Counted from the first letter of the stretch, positions 17,201 to 26,000 are shown. The stretch is 64,000 bases of DNA from Mucilaginibacter rubeus (GCF_003286415.2 NZ_CP043450.1:6510001-6574000), one strand, 5' to 3'. The notes: generated by a model not told the origin, from the sequence alone. Numbers and translations are program-made.

Positions 17201-17688
17201 TCTTTAGTCGCGTCGTTATTGGCATCAACTATATTATAAGTACCTGGTTGTACATTGGGGTTTTTATCATGAATGCCGGGATGGTCATAAAACCAGGCGC
17301 CAACCAGGCGGCCGTACCAGCCCCAATCATATTCGGTATCCGCTGCAGCGTGGATGCCTACAAAACCGCCTCCAGCTTGTATATAACGCTCAAAAGCTGC
17401 TTCCTGCCTGTAATCAAGCACGTCGGCGGTGGTACTTAAAAAAATAACAGTAGAGTATTTTTTTAAGGTATCTTCATTAAACATGGCCGAGTTTTTTGTG
17501 GTATCCACATCAAAACCATTCTCTTCTCCGAGTTTTTTGATAGCTACGATACCGGCATCGATAGATGCGTGGTGGAAGCCCATGGTTTTTGAAAAGATAA
17601 GTACCCGCGGTTTATTGGGGCGTGTTTTGTTACAGGATAAGTAAATGCAGCTAATTGCCACAAGAACCATCAGGACGATTTTTTTCAT
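14266..17688 (-). CDS. ThuA / PQQ-type sugar dehydrogenase / PKD / cytochrome c lipoprotein
   Basis: 1140 residues. The lipoprotein signal MKKIVLMVLVAISCIYLSC anchors it to a membrane facing the periplasm. Domains in order: ThuA-like trehalose-utilisation or amidotransferase-like fold (about 28-245, FSKTMGFHHASIDAG, GGGFVGIHAAADTEY), a glucose/sorbosone dehydrogenase propeller (about 270-715, with GMLGLAKDP, AQRDICCHTGGSIAFGPGPD and EVGPDAHNDS), a PKD domain (about 720-800), a cytochrome c with CKSCH (about 884) and distal Met region, and a C-terminal carbohydrate-binding-like domain (about 965-1140). The architecture suggests periplasmic sugar oxidation with electrons passed to the attached haem. 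Such multidomain proteins are common in Bacteroidota; the substrate is unknown. It is a single gene. Confidence 0.92.
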   Translation of the reverse strand: MKKIVLMVLVAISCIYLSCNKTRPNKPRVLIFSKTMGFHHASIDAGIVAIKKLGEENGFDVDTTKNSAMFNEDTLKKYSTVIFLSTTADVLDYRQEAAFERYIQAGGGFVGIHAAADTEYDWGWYGRLVGAWFYDHPGIHDKNPNVQPGTYNIVDANNDATKDLPKVWKRTDEFYSFRKPLASDVHVLITLDESTYKGGKRMGLHPATWYHDFDGGRAFYTAMGHTDETYKEAGYLKMLLAGIKYAIGENKELNYSKAKTQLPPDEDRFKKTQLSTGEFFEPTEMTILPNLDIMVIQRRGEIMLYKHDTQKVKQVGFFDVYWKAHVPNVNAEEGMLGLAKDPQFEKNNWIYIYYSPADSSVNRLSRFTFKNDTLDKKTEKVILEVKAQRDICCHTGGSIAFGPGPDKTLFFSAGDNSTPFDEKGQKYVSSGYAPLDDRPGHLQFDARRSAGNTNDLRGKIMRINLKDDGTYEIPEGNLFPKGTPKTRPEIYVMGDRNPYRISVDQKNGYLYWGEVGPDAHNDSLDNRGPMGYDEVNQAKKAGNFGWPYFVGDNKPYHLYDYATGKSGPAFDPKHPVNNSRNNTGLTDLPPAQPAFIWYPYGPSADFPQVGTGGRNAMAGPVYYTDMFPEETRLPDYYNGKFLAYDWMRGWIKAVSLTPEGDFDKMEPFFPKLKVNSMIDMEVGPDGRLYGLEYGSGWFSHNPDAGLFRIDYIGGNRPPEISSFKADKTSGVLPFTVKLAVKATDPEKDNVSYTWNLGNGVTKETTTPSLSYTYTTIGDYKITVEAKDDKGASSKSAPVSVYAGNEQPTVSINISGGNKSFYLPGVPFKYTVNVTDGPDTKAVDPKRIYVGLDYIEGFDKAQSAAQHEQGEPENRGKTLMLTMDCKSCHKEDGKSIGPSFVQVAAKYKKDPNAMAKLTQKVIKGGAGVWGETAMSAHPNIKQGDIDQIINWVLSLDNSDQKPSLAASGTIMPAPPEKQQSAALVLSAKYTDNGGNDIKKLTGSAIVSLNSSTYLFKGTEKFNQFTAFKYNGMNLMIYPGADGWFELENIDLTGVRSINLTNFWQAPPTAPLNFELRLDSETGALAGKGSMPVPAKDAKGGAVHIVLTPVTDGKMHKLFFVYKPASKAAMTAGVTSVVFSAK

Positions 17689-17893
17689 ATCGACTTATTG
17701 TGGGTTTTGGGTTAATTGGTTTTAATGTTATTGAATTCAGGGTTTCAGCCGCAATCTACTCAATCGATTGCAATAAATTGCTGCTAACCAAATTTATAAC
17801 TAAATATTTACGAAACAAGATGCAATGTGTAAAAATGACACAATATTTTTTGCTGTGATTTTGACGGTTTTTTGAGAATGGGTACAGGAAAGA

Positions 17894-18286
17894 TTATTTC
17901 CTCTTTCGGTTTTCGAGCATATCGGCAATACTGATTCCGGAGCAGTCTGTGATCAATGCTGAAATTGTATCAGGCGGGACTTCTCCGTAACTGCTGAAGT
18001 TGATGCAGCCTTTTTGGAATTTGGCCGCAGGTAATAGCTTGGCGTATTTGGCATGCAGCTCTGGGTTCATGTAAATAGGCATACAATGTAAAGACATATA
18101 ATTTTTAACAGCCGCAAGCCCGTATTTCATAATGCCCCTTTCTTTATAAAGGATCATTTCCTTGCTCATCATGCTTTCAACACCAGGCACAATAGAATGA
18201 TCGATGCCGATTATTATACTGTGAAGGTTTGTTAATAGTGTTTTTCTTTCTTCTGATTGTTCAAGAATATAGCCGGATGGTGTCAT
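17894..18286 (-). CDS. DUF1801 (YdhG-like) protein
   Basis: 130 residues, cytosolic, no signal peptide. It has the family layout: helical start with LEQSEERKTLLTNLHSII, a central MKYGLAAVKNYMSLHCMPIYMNPELHAKYAKLLP segment (the usual YFG-strand followed by H-x-x-P/hydrophobic pattern), then KFQKGCINFSSYGEVPPDTISALI. The G-K-x-C-I-x-F box is typical of DUF1801. The fold resembles a small YdhG/YjbR-like domain; biochemical function is not established. It is read leftward, upstream of the ThuA gene, and transcribed separately because of a 205-base gap. Confidence 0.75.
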   Translation of the reverse strand: MTPSGYILEQSEERKTLLTNLHSIIIGIDHSIVPGVESMMSKEMILYKERGIMKYGLAAVKNYMSLHCMPIYMNPELHAKYAKLLPAAKFQKGCINFSSYGEVPPDTISALITDCSGISIADMLENRKRK

Positions 18287-18360
18287 GTGGATTGGTTTGG
18301 TGCACTAATTTACGATATTTCAATTTGGGAGCTGATGCAGAAAACCTATAAAAACAGCAA

Positions 18361-18384
18361 AGCCCCTGATGGGCAGGGGCCTTT
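18361..18384 (-). terminator. Terminator of the tRNA-like pair
   Basis: GCCCCTG/CAGGGGC with loop ATGGG (18362-18380). Downstream on the minus strand is TTTGCTGTTTTT. It lies 36 bases past the end of the first tRNA-like gene. Confidence 0.85.
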
Positions 18385-18419
18385 ACTAACCAATTATAAA
18401 CCTAAATTATGAGAAGAGC

Positions 18420-18534
18420 TGTAGGAGAAGGAGTCGAACCTTCACGGAGTGGTTATTTTTATTGCTAAAAGTTTCCCAATTTCTCCGCCACCGCGACAAG
18501 GAGGTGTGTCTGCCAAAAATTTCACCATCCTACA
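18420..18534 (-). tRNA. tRNA-like RNA with long variable arm, apparent GUC anticodon (copy 1)
   Basis: Read on the minus strand, 115 nt fold as a tRNA. The acceptor stem TGTAGGA/TCCTACA is perfect and the T-arm is GAAGG-TTCGACT-CCTTC. The D-arm is GTG/CAC with GG in the loop and the expected T8, A14 and A21 positions. The anticodon stem CCTCC/GGTGG has a central T-T mismatch and its 7-base loop TTGTCGC would place GTC at 34-36. A 44-base variable region is closed by CGGAG/CTCCG. Long variable arms normally mark Leu, Ser or Tyr tRNAs, none of which have a GUC anticodon, so the identity is uncertain. No CCA is encoded; the base after the acceptor is G. Confidence 0.7.
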
Positions 18535-18617
18535 GTATTGTAAGTTTCAAGTCTGAAGTCTTCGGTTCTAAGTCTTTTTTTTAACTTATCACTTTAAGCT
18601 TCGTATCTTAAACTTGC

Positions 18618-18727
18618 TGTTGGGGAAGGATTCGAACCTTCACAGAGTGGTTAGCCCTTACGGGTTTCCCAAGTTCTCCGCCACCGGGACAAGGAGGTGT
18701 GTCTGCCAAAAATTTCACCACCCAACA
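18618..18727 (-). tRNA. tRNA-like RNA with long variable arm, apparent GUC anticodon (copy 2)
   Basis: 110 nt on the minus strand, upstream partner of the RNA at 18420-18534. Acceptor TGTTGGG/CCCAACA is perfect and the T-arm is GAAGG-TTCGAAT-CCTTC. The D-arm and anticodon stem are identical to copy 1 (CCTCC/GGTGG with the same T-T mismatch), and the loop is TTGTCCC. The variable arm is CGGAG/CTCTG with an inner CCC-GTAA-GGG hairpin. Acceptor stems and variable arms differ from copy 1 by paired changes, whereas the D-arm and anticodon stem are unchanged, which suggests selection on structure. Product identity is unknown. Confidence 0.7.
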
Positions 18728-18774
18728 TTGTTTTTTCTTTTAAAGAACATTAAGCATTTCCCTTTTGCTTGATA

Positions 18775-18806
18775 CAAATTTAATAGGACTATCCATTTCT
18801 TGCAAA
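18775..18806 (-). promoter_or_regulatory. Promoter of the tRNA-like pair
   Basis: On the minus strand TTTG (18803-18806) is followed after 20 bases by TAAATTTG (18775-18782). This matches the Bacteroidota -33 TTTG / -7 TAnnTTTG arrangement and spacing, and lies about 48 bases before copy 2. Confidence 0.6.
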
Positions 18807-18879
18807 TATTTCAACAAAAATATTTTATTTTTAATCGAATTTTAATTAAACTTGTATTTCAATATAGATATTCAAATTT

Positions 18880-19356
18880 ATGTCCCACAGAAAAGCTCAA
18901 AATTTAGAAATTGATAATCTTGACATCCAGATTTTATCAATATTAATGAAGAATGCTACTACTCCGTACACCGAGATAGCAAAAGAGTTGATTGTTTCTG
19001 GCGGAACCATACACGTGCGGATGAAAAAGTTAGAGGAGATGGGTGTAATAAAAGGGGCCAGCCTTGAGGTAGATCCACAAAAATTAGGATACGATATCAC
19101 CGCGTTCCTGGGCATCTACCTTGAAAAAGGATCACAGTATAATGAAGCGGTAAAGCAGTTAAAAACAATTAAAGAGATTGTTGAGCTGCATTACACCACC
19201 GGCGAGTGGAGCATTTTTGCTAAAATAGTATGTCATGATACCACTCACCTGCGCGAAGTTTTGAACGAGCAGATTCAGGGTGTAAGAGGTATACAACGTA
19301 CCGAAACCTTCATCTCGCTTGAAGAAAGTATCAGGAGGCAGATAACGCTGGAATAA
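18880..19356 (+). CDS. Lrp/AsnC-family transcriptional regulator
   Basis: 158 residues, normal size. N-terminal AsnC-type helix-turn-helix: LDIQILSILMKNATTPYTEIAKELIVSGGTIHVRMKKLEEMGVIKG. C-terminal RAM ligand-binding and oligomerisation domain: LGYDITAFLGIYLEKGSQ, IKEIVELHYTTGEWSIFAKIVCHDTTHL and the closing TETFISLEES. The TGEWSIF stretch is the usual Y-x-x-T-G-x-x-D/S-ligand loop. It probably responds to an amino acid. It starts divergently from the tRNA-like operon, with the two promoters within about 100 bases. A terminator follows. Confidence 0.93.
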   Translation: MSHRKAQNLEIDNLDIQILSILMKNATTPYTEIAKELIVSGGTIHVRMKKLEEMGVIKGASLEVDPQKLGYDITAFLGIYLEKGSQYNEAVKQLKTIKEIVELHYTTGEWSIFAKIVCHDTTHLREVLNEQIQGVRGIQRTETFISLEESIRRQITLE

Positions 19357-19378
19357 ATTTTTACTCAAATTATTGAAA

Positions 19379-19420
19379 CGCCCGTAGCCTGGTTTTTGCC
19401 GGGCTATGGGCGTTTGTTTT
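19379..19420 (+). terminator. Terminator after the Lrp-family gene
   Basis: A CGCCCgTAGCC / GGGCTAtGGGCG stem with a T-rich loop, followed by TTTGTTTTTTAT. Confidence 0.85.
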
Positions 19421-19496
19421 TTATGAAAATGTCAAAAAAGGGATTGTAAAACAGTCCGCCAAACATAATCCCCAATTTATTGTCGATATTTATACT

Positions 19497-20177
19497 ATGC
19501 TAAAAGCGCTGTACATCAAAATCGCATTGCTCATTTTTATGGCAGGTAATGTACTTGCCCAGCAACCCACGTTTAAAGGCGGAGCACAGGCACTTGATGA
19601 TTTCCTGAAAGCAAAGATCATTTATCCGGAATACTCCCGGCAAAACTGTATTTCGGGTACTATCCATGTTTCGTTTAAAGTTGATAAAGATGGTACTGTA
19701 CGTGACGCTAAAGTACAGGATGGCCCGGGTATCGACCTTGATGATGAAGCTTTAAGGGTTATTAAACTCAGCTCCGGGCAATGGGTTATCCCGGCAGGGT
19801 ATAATTTGGCAACCAATATTATTCAGCCCATTCGTTTTGATCCTGATGCCGCACGCTGCGGACCAGCCAACATCCGCGATATGCAAAGCGCCATTGCCAG
19901 CTACAAAGCGCAGCAGGAACTGGAAAACGCGGTAACCAATTATTACAGCAACAAATACAAAGGTAAGGCCGATACTACTAAAGAGGCAATCATTATCAAC
20001 CTTAAAAAACAGCTTGGCTATGACGATGATTTTATAACCGACGTGCTAAGCCAGGCCAACGAAAAATTTAAACAAGGCGATAAAGAAGGCGCTTGCCGCG
20101 ACTGGAACTTTATCCGCAATATAGGCAGCGATAAGGCTGATAATTTTATTAAAAAGTATTGTGCCCCTAACCCCTAA
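19497..20177 (+). CDS. Secreted TonB C-terminal-domain protein
   Basis: 226 residues. The signal peptide MLKALYIKIALLIFMAGNVLA is followed by QQPTFKGGAQALDDFLKAKIIYPEYSRQNCISGTIHVSFKVDKDGTVRDAKVQDGPG-type sequence, the TonB C-terminal fold with the YP...G-x-V-x-V-x-F pattern. The usual TonB membrane anchor plus Pro-rich linker is absent, so it is probably a stand-alone periplasmic TonB-like domain and not an energy transducer. The last 90 residues (ENAVTNYYSNKYKGKADTT onward) are helical and end FIKKYC. The LKKQLGYDDDFITDVLSQANEKFKQGDKEGACRDW part resembles a single TPR-like or Sel1-like helical hairpin. Function unknown. Confidence 0.82.
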   Translation: MLKALYIKIALLIFMAGNVLAQQPTFKGGAQALDDFLKAKIIYPEYSRQNCISGTIHVSFKVDKDGTVRDAKVQDGPGIDLDDEALRVIKLSSGQWVIPAGYNLATNIIQPIRFDPDAARCGPANIRDMQSAIASYKAQQELENAVTNYYSNKYKGKADTTKEAIIINLKKQLGYDDDFITDVLSQANEKFKQGDKEGACRDWNFIRNIGSDKADNFIKKYCAPNP

Positions 20178-20278
20178 AGGGGAATGATTTTGCATCGTCT
20201 TTGCGTTACAAACGCAAGCCCATTTTAAGCACTCATTATAAATGAGCGCAAGAAGCTTTTTTGAGCGTAGAAAATTAT

Positions 20279-20366
20279 GTCATTGCGAGGAGGAACGACG
20301 AAGCAATCGCATGCTATACAGGGCCGCCTTGCTTCCGTGCGATTGCTTCGTGCCTCGCAATGACAT
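20279..20366. repeat. Dispersed palindromic repeat, family B, copy 2
   Basis: It begins GTCATTGCGAGG and ends CCTCGCAATGACAT, with inner arms CGAAGCAATCGCA/TGCGATTGCTTCG. It shares CTATACAGGGC with copy 1. It occupies most of a 303-base gap; the rest of that gap holds a small CCCCTAAAGGGG hairpin directly after the TonB-like gene. Confidence 0.88.
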
Positions 20367-20480
20367 GTTTTTAAATTGCACTCGTTTGCAATAGGCATGA
20401 TTTTAAACAAGGTTTTTATTGCCCCAATACAAATGAGATCTTACCCCCTCCTCCCATAAATTTCCTACCTTGCTACGTTT

Positions 20481-20963
20481 ATGAAAACCGAACCTGAACT
20501 TCGCAAAAAAATAAAAACCTGGGTTGTAGTATTTATTATAGGCCTGGTGTTAAGTGGCGTAACCGCCTTCCCTATTGAAACCGAATTAGCCTGGCTGGCA
20601 AATCACGCGTCCGCATTTCCTGGATTTTTACAGGATTGGATAACCAAAGTATATCTCGCTGTAAAAGTCACCAATCAAAACTATCCTTACCTGGCCTATG
20701 GTACCGACTGGCTGGCTTTTGGCCATCTGGTAATCGCGATGGCGTTTGTTGGTCCGCTGAAAGATCCGGTTAAAAATATCTGGATCATACAGTTTGGTAT
20801 GATAGCCTGCGTTATGGTATTTCCGCTGGCCTTTATTGCCGGGCCTATCCGCGGTATTCCTGTTTACTGGCGGTTTATTGATTGCTGTTTTGGTATTTTC
20901 GGGATCATGCCTTTATATATTTTATATAGGGATATCAAAAAACTGGAAGCTTTAGCACAATAG
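20481..20963 (+). CDS. Conserved hypothetical membrane protein
   Basis: 160 residues with about four membrane segments: TWVVVFIIGLVLSGVTAFPI, a segment around WLAFGHLVIAMAFVGPL, IWIIQFGMIACVMVFPLAFIAG, and FGIFGIMPLYILY. Conserved-looking motifs are GVTAFPIETEL near the N-terminus, YGTDWLAFGHLVIA, and GIPVYWRFIDCCFGIFG. The His and acidic residues inside the hydrophobic stretches may be functional. Homologues in Bacteroidota are familiar to me only as hypothetical membrane proteins. Single gene. Confidence 0.7.
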   Translation: MKTEPELRKKIKTWVVVFIIGLVLSGVTAFPIETELAWLANHASAFPGFLQDWITKVYLAVKVTNQNYPYLAYGTDWLAFGHLVIAMAFVGPLKDPVKNIWIIQFGMIACVMVFPLAFIAGPIRGIPVYWRFIDCCFGIFGIMPLYILYRDIKKLEALAQ

Positions 20964-21051
20964 GATTAAACCTTAAAAGCTGATTGCAACAATAGTGTTG
21001 CAAAACAAATTCACATTTTTTATCATTTTTGCATAGTATATAGTTAAAGAA

Positions 21052-21447
21052 TTGAAAAAGAGCAAACTTGCATATTTAAAAGCGGCGCTGATTTTATCGG
21101 TAACGGCTATTTATTTGCTTATCTCTTGCTCTCATATCTTTTTTGTGCCGCGTTTAACACATTCGGCTATTAAACTGCCTCCCGGCTATAACTCTATATT
21201 TAAGCGTAAAACCGAGAACTTACGCAGCAGCCTGTCAGAAAGAAACTCTATCCAGCGGCCTGACAGATACACTTTTGAAGAAAAAAAATCAGCTGCCGAC
21301 TGGCTTACCGCAGTTATAGGGTCTTTCACCCTGCTGTTTTTTATATTACAGTTATGGAAGCTAAGTCCTAAACCCTATGTAAGGGCGCTTAGGTTGCTGA
21401 TAGACCGTCAATACGTTTACCTTTCCCTTTGTAATTTCCGGATCTGA
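21052..21447 (+). CDS. Small membrane-anchored hypothetical protein
   Basis: 131 residues using a TTG start (MKKSKLAYLKAALILSVTAIYLLISC...). The first hydrophobic segment ends in LISC, which could be a lipobox, although the hydrophobic run continues with HIFF. A second membrane segment lies at WLTAVIGSFTLLFFILQLW. Between them is a basic, probably periplasmic loop. No family recognised. The TTG start and modest length leave some doubt that it is translated as drawn. Confidence 0.5.
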   Translation: MKKSKLAYLKAALILSVTAIYLLISCSHIFFVPRLTHSAIKLPPGYNSIFKRKTENLRSSLSERNSIQRPDRYTFEEKKSAADWLTAVIGSFTLLFFILQLWKLSPKPYVRALRLLIDRQYVYLSLCNFRI

Positions 21448-21613
21448 TGTAATTAAGCGGTGGACATCCCTTCCATAGCTACATCCTGCTTATTCATTTT
21501 TTAATTAATTCATTCCATCATTTACTGGTATCAGCCTGTAATGGGTTTGCTGATTATTTATAATTAGCCTCTTATACCCGTAAATGTTGGTAAGCATTTT
21601 TCGGAATTTATAT

Positions 21614-23011
21614 ATGTTAATTTCAAAGAAAAGTTGCTGCCTATTGCTGGGCTTGTTTATAACCGCATGCAGTTATGCCCAGCAGCAGCAAAATAGTACT
21701 CCGGTTAGCTTAAAAACGTTGCTCAACAGCGTAAGCCAAAACGCTCCAACCCTGCTAACCGATTCGGCAGCGATAGCCATAAAAAGGGCGATGGCTACCG
21801 AAACCCGCAACAGCTGGCTGCCCAACCTTAAATTAAATTACCAGGCCGACTATGGCACCAACAACAACGTTGCTGGTCCGTATTTTGGCTTTGGTATTAT
21901 CCCTTCAAACTCGCGAGGTGTGCGGCCCGAAAGCAATACCACCACGGTATCGGCCAATGTAGGTGTTGCCGCGCTCGATTGGGAGATCTATAACTTTGGC
22001 GCTTACGGCGCGCAGAATAGAGTGGCCAATTCCGATATCCAGGTACAGCAAAACCAGTTTGCCGATTCAAAGTATCAGCTGCAAGCATACACCATTGGTA
22101 ATTATCTGATGTTGTTAAGATTGGAAAATTTCCTTTCTATCCAGGCCCGCAATATCAGGCGCAATCAGGAAATCCGGCGCTCGGTGCAATCGCTTGCCAA
22201 AAGCGGTGTACGTGCCGGAGTTGATACCAGTATAGCGGAGGCCGAGCTGTCAAAAGCCCGGTTAAACTATATCGAACTCAATAACCAGGTAAAACAGGTT
22301 CAGTTGCAGCTATCGGCTATCAGCGGCTTACCCTATCAAACCATTGTACCCGATACTACTTTTGAGCAGACCCTCATCGGTACAGAAAATAGTTTGCAAC
22401 CCTCAGAAGTCGATACAGCTAACCACCCGCTCATCAACTACTATAAATCTGTATACCAAAATAGCCTGCAACGCGAGGAACTGGTGAAGAAAAGCTATAA
22501 CCCTAAAATAATGTTGGAGGGCGCTGTTTGGGGTCGTGGTTCAAGCGTCGATGCTAACGATCATTTTAACAGTTTGAGTAGCGGCTGGGGTTTCGACAGG
22601 AACAATTACCTGGTAGGTATAGGCGTTTCCTATAATCTGTTTGATATCCGTCGCCGTCAGCTAAAATTGCGAACGCAACGCGCCAATACCGATTATACCC
22701 GGAAAAAGCTGGAAGAGCAGAAACAACTGCTTGCAGTGAGCGCCAACCAATCAAATGTTGAGCTGCAAACTGCGCATGAACGTTTGCTGGAGATCCCCCA
22801 CCAGCTTAAAGCCGCGACAGATGGCTATCGCCAAAAACTGTCGTTGTATAAAAACGGCTTAACCGATATTATCGAACTCAATGCCGCGCTAAACATCCTT
22901 TACCGCGCCGAAACAGATTATGTACAGGCTAAATATGCTTACGCGAACGCGCTGTTCCAGAAAGCTATTACCGAAAACCAGGTAAGTTCTGTATTAAACC
23001 TTTTAAAATAA
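21614..23011 (+). CDS. TolC-family outer-membrane efflux protein
   Basis: 465 residues from ATG at 21614; an upstream TTG would add ten residues. Signal peptide LLLGLFITACSYAQ. Two structurally similar halves typical of TolC: long amphipathic helices (APTLLTDSAAIAIKRAMATETRNSWLPNLKLNYQ and TDYTRKKLEEQKQLL) separated by beta strands (WEIYNFGAYGAQN and GIGVSYNLFDIRRRQLKLR). It forms a trimeric outer-membrane and periplasmic tunnel. It is the first gene of a three-gene operon with the RND pump and adaptor that follow, 7 bases upstream of the pump gene. Confidence 0.93.
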   Translation: MLISKKSCCLLLGLFITACSYAQQQQNSTPVSLKTLLNSVSQNAPTLLTDSAAIAIKRAMATETRNSWLPNLKLNYQADYGTNNNVAGPYFGFGIIPSNSRGVRPESNTTTVSANVGVAALDWEIYNFGAYGAQNRVANSDIQVQQNQFADSKYQLQAYTIGNYLMLLRLENFLSIQARNIRRNQEIRRSVQSLAKSGVRAGVDTSIAEAELSKARLNYIELNNQVKQVQLQLSAISGLPYQTIVPDTTFEQTLIGTENSLQPSEVDTANHPLINYYKSVYQNSLQREELVKKSYNPKIMLEGAVWGRGSSVDANDHFNSLSSGWGFDRNNYLVGIGVSYNLFDIRRRQLKLRTQRANTDYTRKKLEEQKQLLAVSANQSNVELQTAHERLLEIPHQLKAATDGYRQKLSLYKNGLTDIIELNAALNILYRAETDYVQAKYAYANALFQKAITENQVSSVLNLLK

Positions 23012-23018
23012 TTTAGCT

Positions 23019-26000
23019 ATGTCAATGGTCACATCCGCACTTAAAAGGCCCATCACAACGGTGGTGGTTACCTTGAGCCTGCTCATTTTCGCGGTGCTTA
23101 GTGCTATCAATATACCAATAGATATTTTCCCGAAATTAAACCTCCCCACCATTTATGTAATTGAATCATACGGGGGCATGTCGCCCCAGCAAATGGAGGG
23201 CTTCTTTTCTACCCGTTTGCAGGATCAGTTTCTGTACGTAAACGGTATCAAGAGCATCACCAGTAAAAACATCCAGGGCTTAACCATGGTGAAGCTGAGC
23301 TTTTACGAAAGCACCGATATGGCCGAAGCACAGGCCCAGGTAGCCTTGCAGGTAAGCCGTGTAATGAGCTTTTTCCCTCCAGGAGCATTGCCCCCGCAAG
23401 TGGTAAGGTTTGATGCTTCCTCGTTGCCTGTAGGTCAGTTGGTGCTATCTGCTCCCAATCGCAGTTTGAAGGATATCTACGATATGGCGGCCACCAAGGT
23501 GAGGCCAATGTTTGCAACAGTTCCGGGGCTATCGGCTCCGCCGCCGTTTGGTTCAAACGCAAGGTCGATCACCCTAAACGTTGACCCTAACAAACTCAGA
23601 AGTTATGGCCTTACCCCCGATGAGGTGGTGAGCGCGTTGGCTAAGTTTAACGTGATGTCGCCGTCGGGTAACCTGAGGTTAGGCAACACCATGTTTGTAA
23701 CTACGGTTAACACGCTGATTAACCAAACCGATGAGTTTGGCAACATACCTGTAGTAACCAAAAACGGCGTGCCCATTTTAGTAAAAGACGTTGCCCGTGT
23801 TGCCGATGCTACCGACGTTACGGTTGACTATGCCCTGATCAATGGCAAACGCTCCGTTTATTTGCCGGTGGTAAAAACCGCCGATGCCAGTACCTGGAGC
23901 GTGGTACAGGCCCTGAAAAAGAAAATCCCGGAAATTCAGGGCCTTTTGCCTGATGACGTTAAGATCTCGTACGAGTTTGACCAATCTATATTCGTAATAA
24001 ACGCCGTAAAAAGTTTGTTAACCGAGGGTGGCTTAGGCGCCTTACTTACAGGCCTGATGGTATTACTGTTTTTGCGCGACTGGCGAAGCAGCTTGATTGT
24101 GGTGATCACCATCCCGGTATCTATCTTATTGGGGGTATTGTTACTCGGCTTATTCGGTCAAACTATCAATATCATGACCCTGAGCGGTCTGGCACTTGCT
24201 ATCGGTATCCTGGTTGATCAGGCTACCGTGACCATTGAGAATATTCATCAGCACCTGGAAATGGGCAAAAGCAAGGCGCAGGCAATTTTTGATGCTTGTG
24301 AGGAAATCTCGTTCCCGCTGTTGCTGATCCTACTTTGTATCCTGGCTGTGTTTGCGCCATCATTTATGATGAACGGCGTGCCCAAGGCCATGTTCCTGCC
24401 GCTGTCGTTATCCATCGGCTTAACCATGATCGTATCATATATCATAGCGCAAACGCTGGTGCCCATCATGTCCAACTGGCTCATCAAAGCCGAAACTTAT
24501 CAGCATTACGAGCATGGCAAACTACATGCCCATGCAGGCGAAGCTATGGATAGGCCAGAGGAAGGACAGGTGAACCATCACCTGCAGCAGGAAGAAGAGC
24601 ATCCTGAAAAAAATGACCTGTTTGAAAAGATAAAAATGCGCTTCATGAACATTCTCAAAAAATGGATGCCTAATAAACGCATAATAGTGCCTGTTTACCT
24701 TGTTGTGGTGCTTGCCCTCGCCGGTATTTGCTTTGTTACCATTGGTAAGGATATGATGCCGAAACTTAATAACGGGCAGTTCCAGATCAGGATCAAAGAG
24801 CCGGATGGTACAAGGCTTGAACGTACCGAAGATGGACTGAAACAGGTATTGCAAATCATTGATAGTACGGTTAATCATCATGTGGCTATTACATCCGGAT
24901 ACGTGGGGATTGTGCCCAGTAGCTACGGTACCAGTAACCTTTATGTGTTTAATACCGGTACGCATGAAGCCGTATTACAGGTTAACCTTGATGAAGATTA
25001 TCACATCAATATGGATGAGCTTAAAGATGCCCTGCGTAAAAATATAGCATCGAGGATCCCCGATCTCCGCGTTACGTTTGAACCTATAGACATGACGGAG
25101 AAGATCATGAGCCAGGGTGCCTCTACTCCTATCGAAATAAGGGTAGCGGGTAAAGATATGGCGCAGATAGAGGGTTATGCGAATAAAGTGTTAGCTGGCC
25201 TTAAAAAGATAGACTATCTGCGGGACGTGCAGATCACCCAACCATTAAAATTCCCGGTAGTGGCTATAACGCTCGACAGGTTGAAAGCTGCCCAGTTAGG
25301 ACTGGATATTAAAGATGTTGCCCGTTCGGTTACGGCCAGTACCTCATCAAGTCGTTTTACCGAGAAGAACCTTTGGCTTGATGATAAATCGGCCTATACC
25401 TACCAGGTGCAGGTTCAGATTCCGGAGTATGTGATGAACACCATGGATGAGCTGAAGGAGATCCCGCTGGTAAAAGGTCAAAGCACACCCGTACTTGGTG
25501 ATATTGCCAGTTTTAAGGTTAACTATGTTCCCGGCGAATATGACCGTACAGGTCCGCGCCGTTTTTTAACCGTGAGCGCTAATATTTATAAGAAGGATTT
25601 GGGTACAGCTACCGCGGCCGTACAGGAAGTAATTAAATCGGTTGGTGCGCCTCCTAAAGGTTTGATAGCAGAAGTTAAAGGGATGTCGAGCTTGTTGACA
25701 GAAACACTTGACAGCTTGCAGAACGGTTTGATGTTTGCCATTTTGGTGATCTTTTTACTACTGGCTGCCAATTACCAGTCGTTCAAATTATCGCTTACGG
25801 TATTATCAACAGTACCTGCGGTAATATTAGGCTCGTTAACAGCATTGCTGCTTACCGGGTCGACGCTTAACCTGCAGAGTTATATGGGGATGATCATGTC
25901 TACAGGGGTATCTGTAGCAAACGCCATCCTGATCGTAACCAATGCCGAAACATTAAGGCTCGATTACAGGGACTCCACAAGGGCGGCCATTACCAGTGCC

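Noticed and set aside
18420..18727. Standard tRNA-Leu or tRNA-Ser genes
   Set aside because: The long variable arm fits, but neither loop contains a Leu (xAA/xAG) or Ser (xGA/GCT) anticodon, and the anticodon stem has a mismatch; listed as unusual tRNA-like RNAs.
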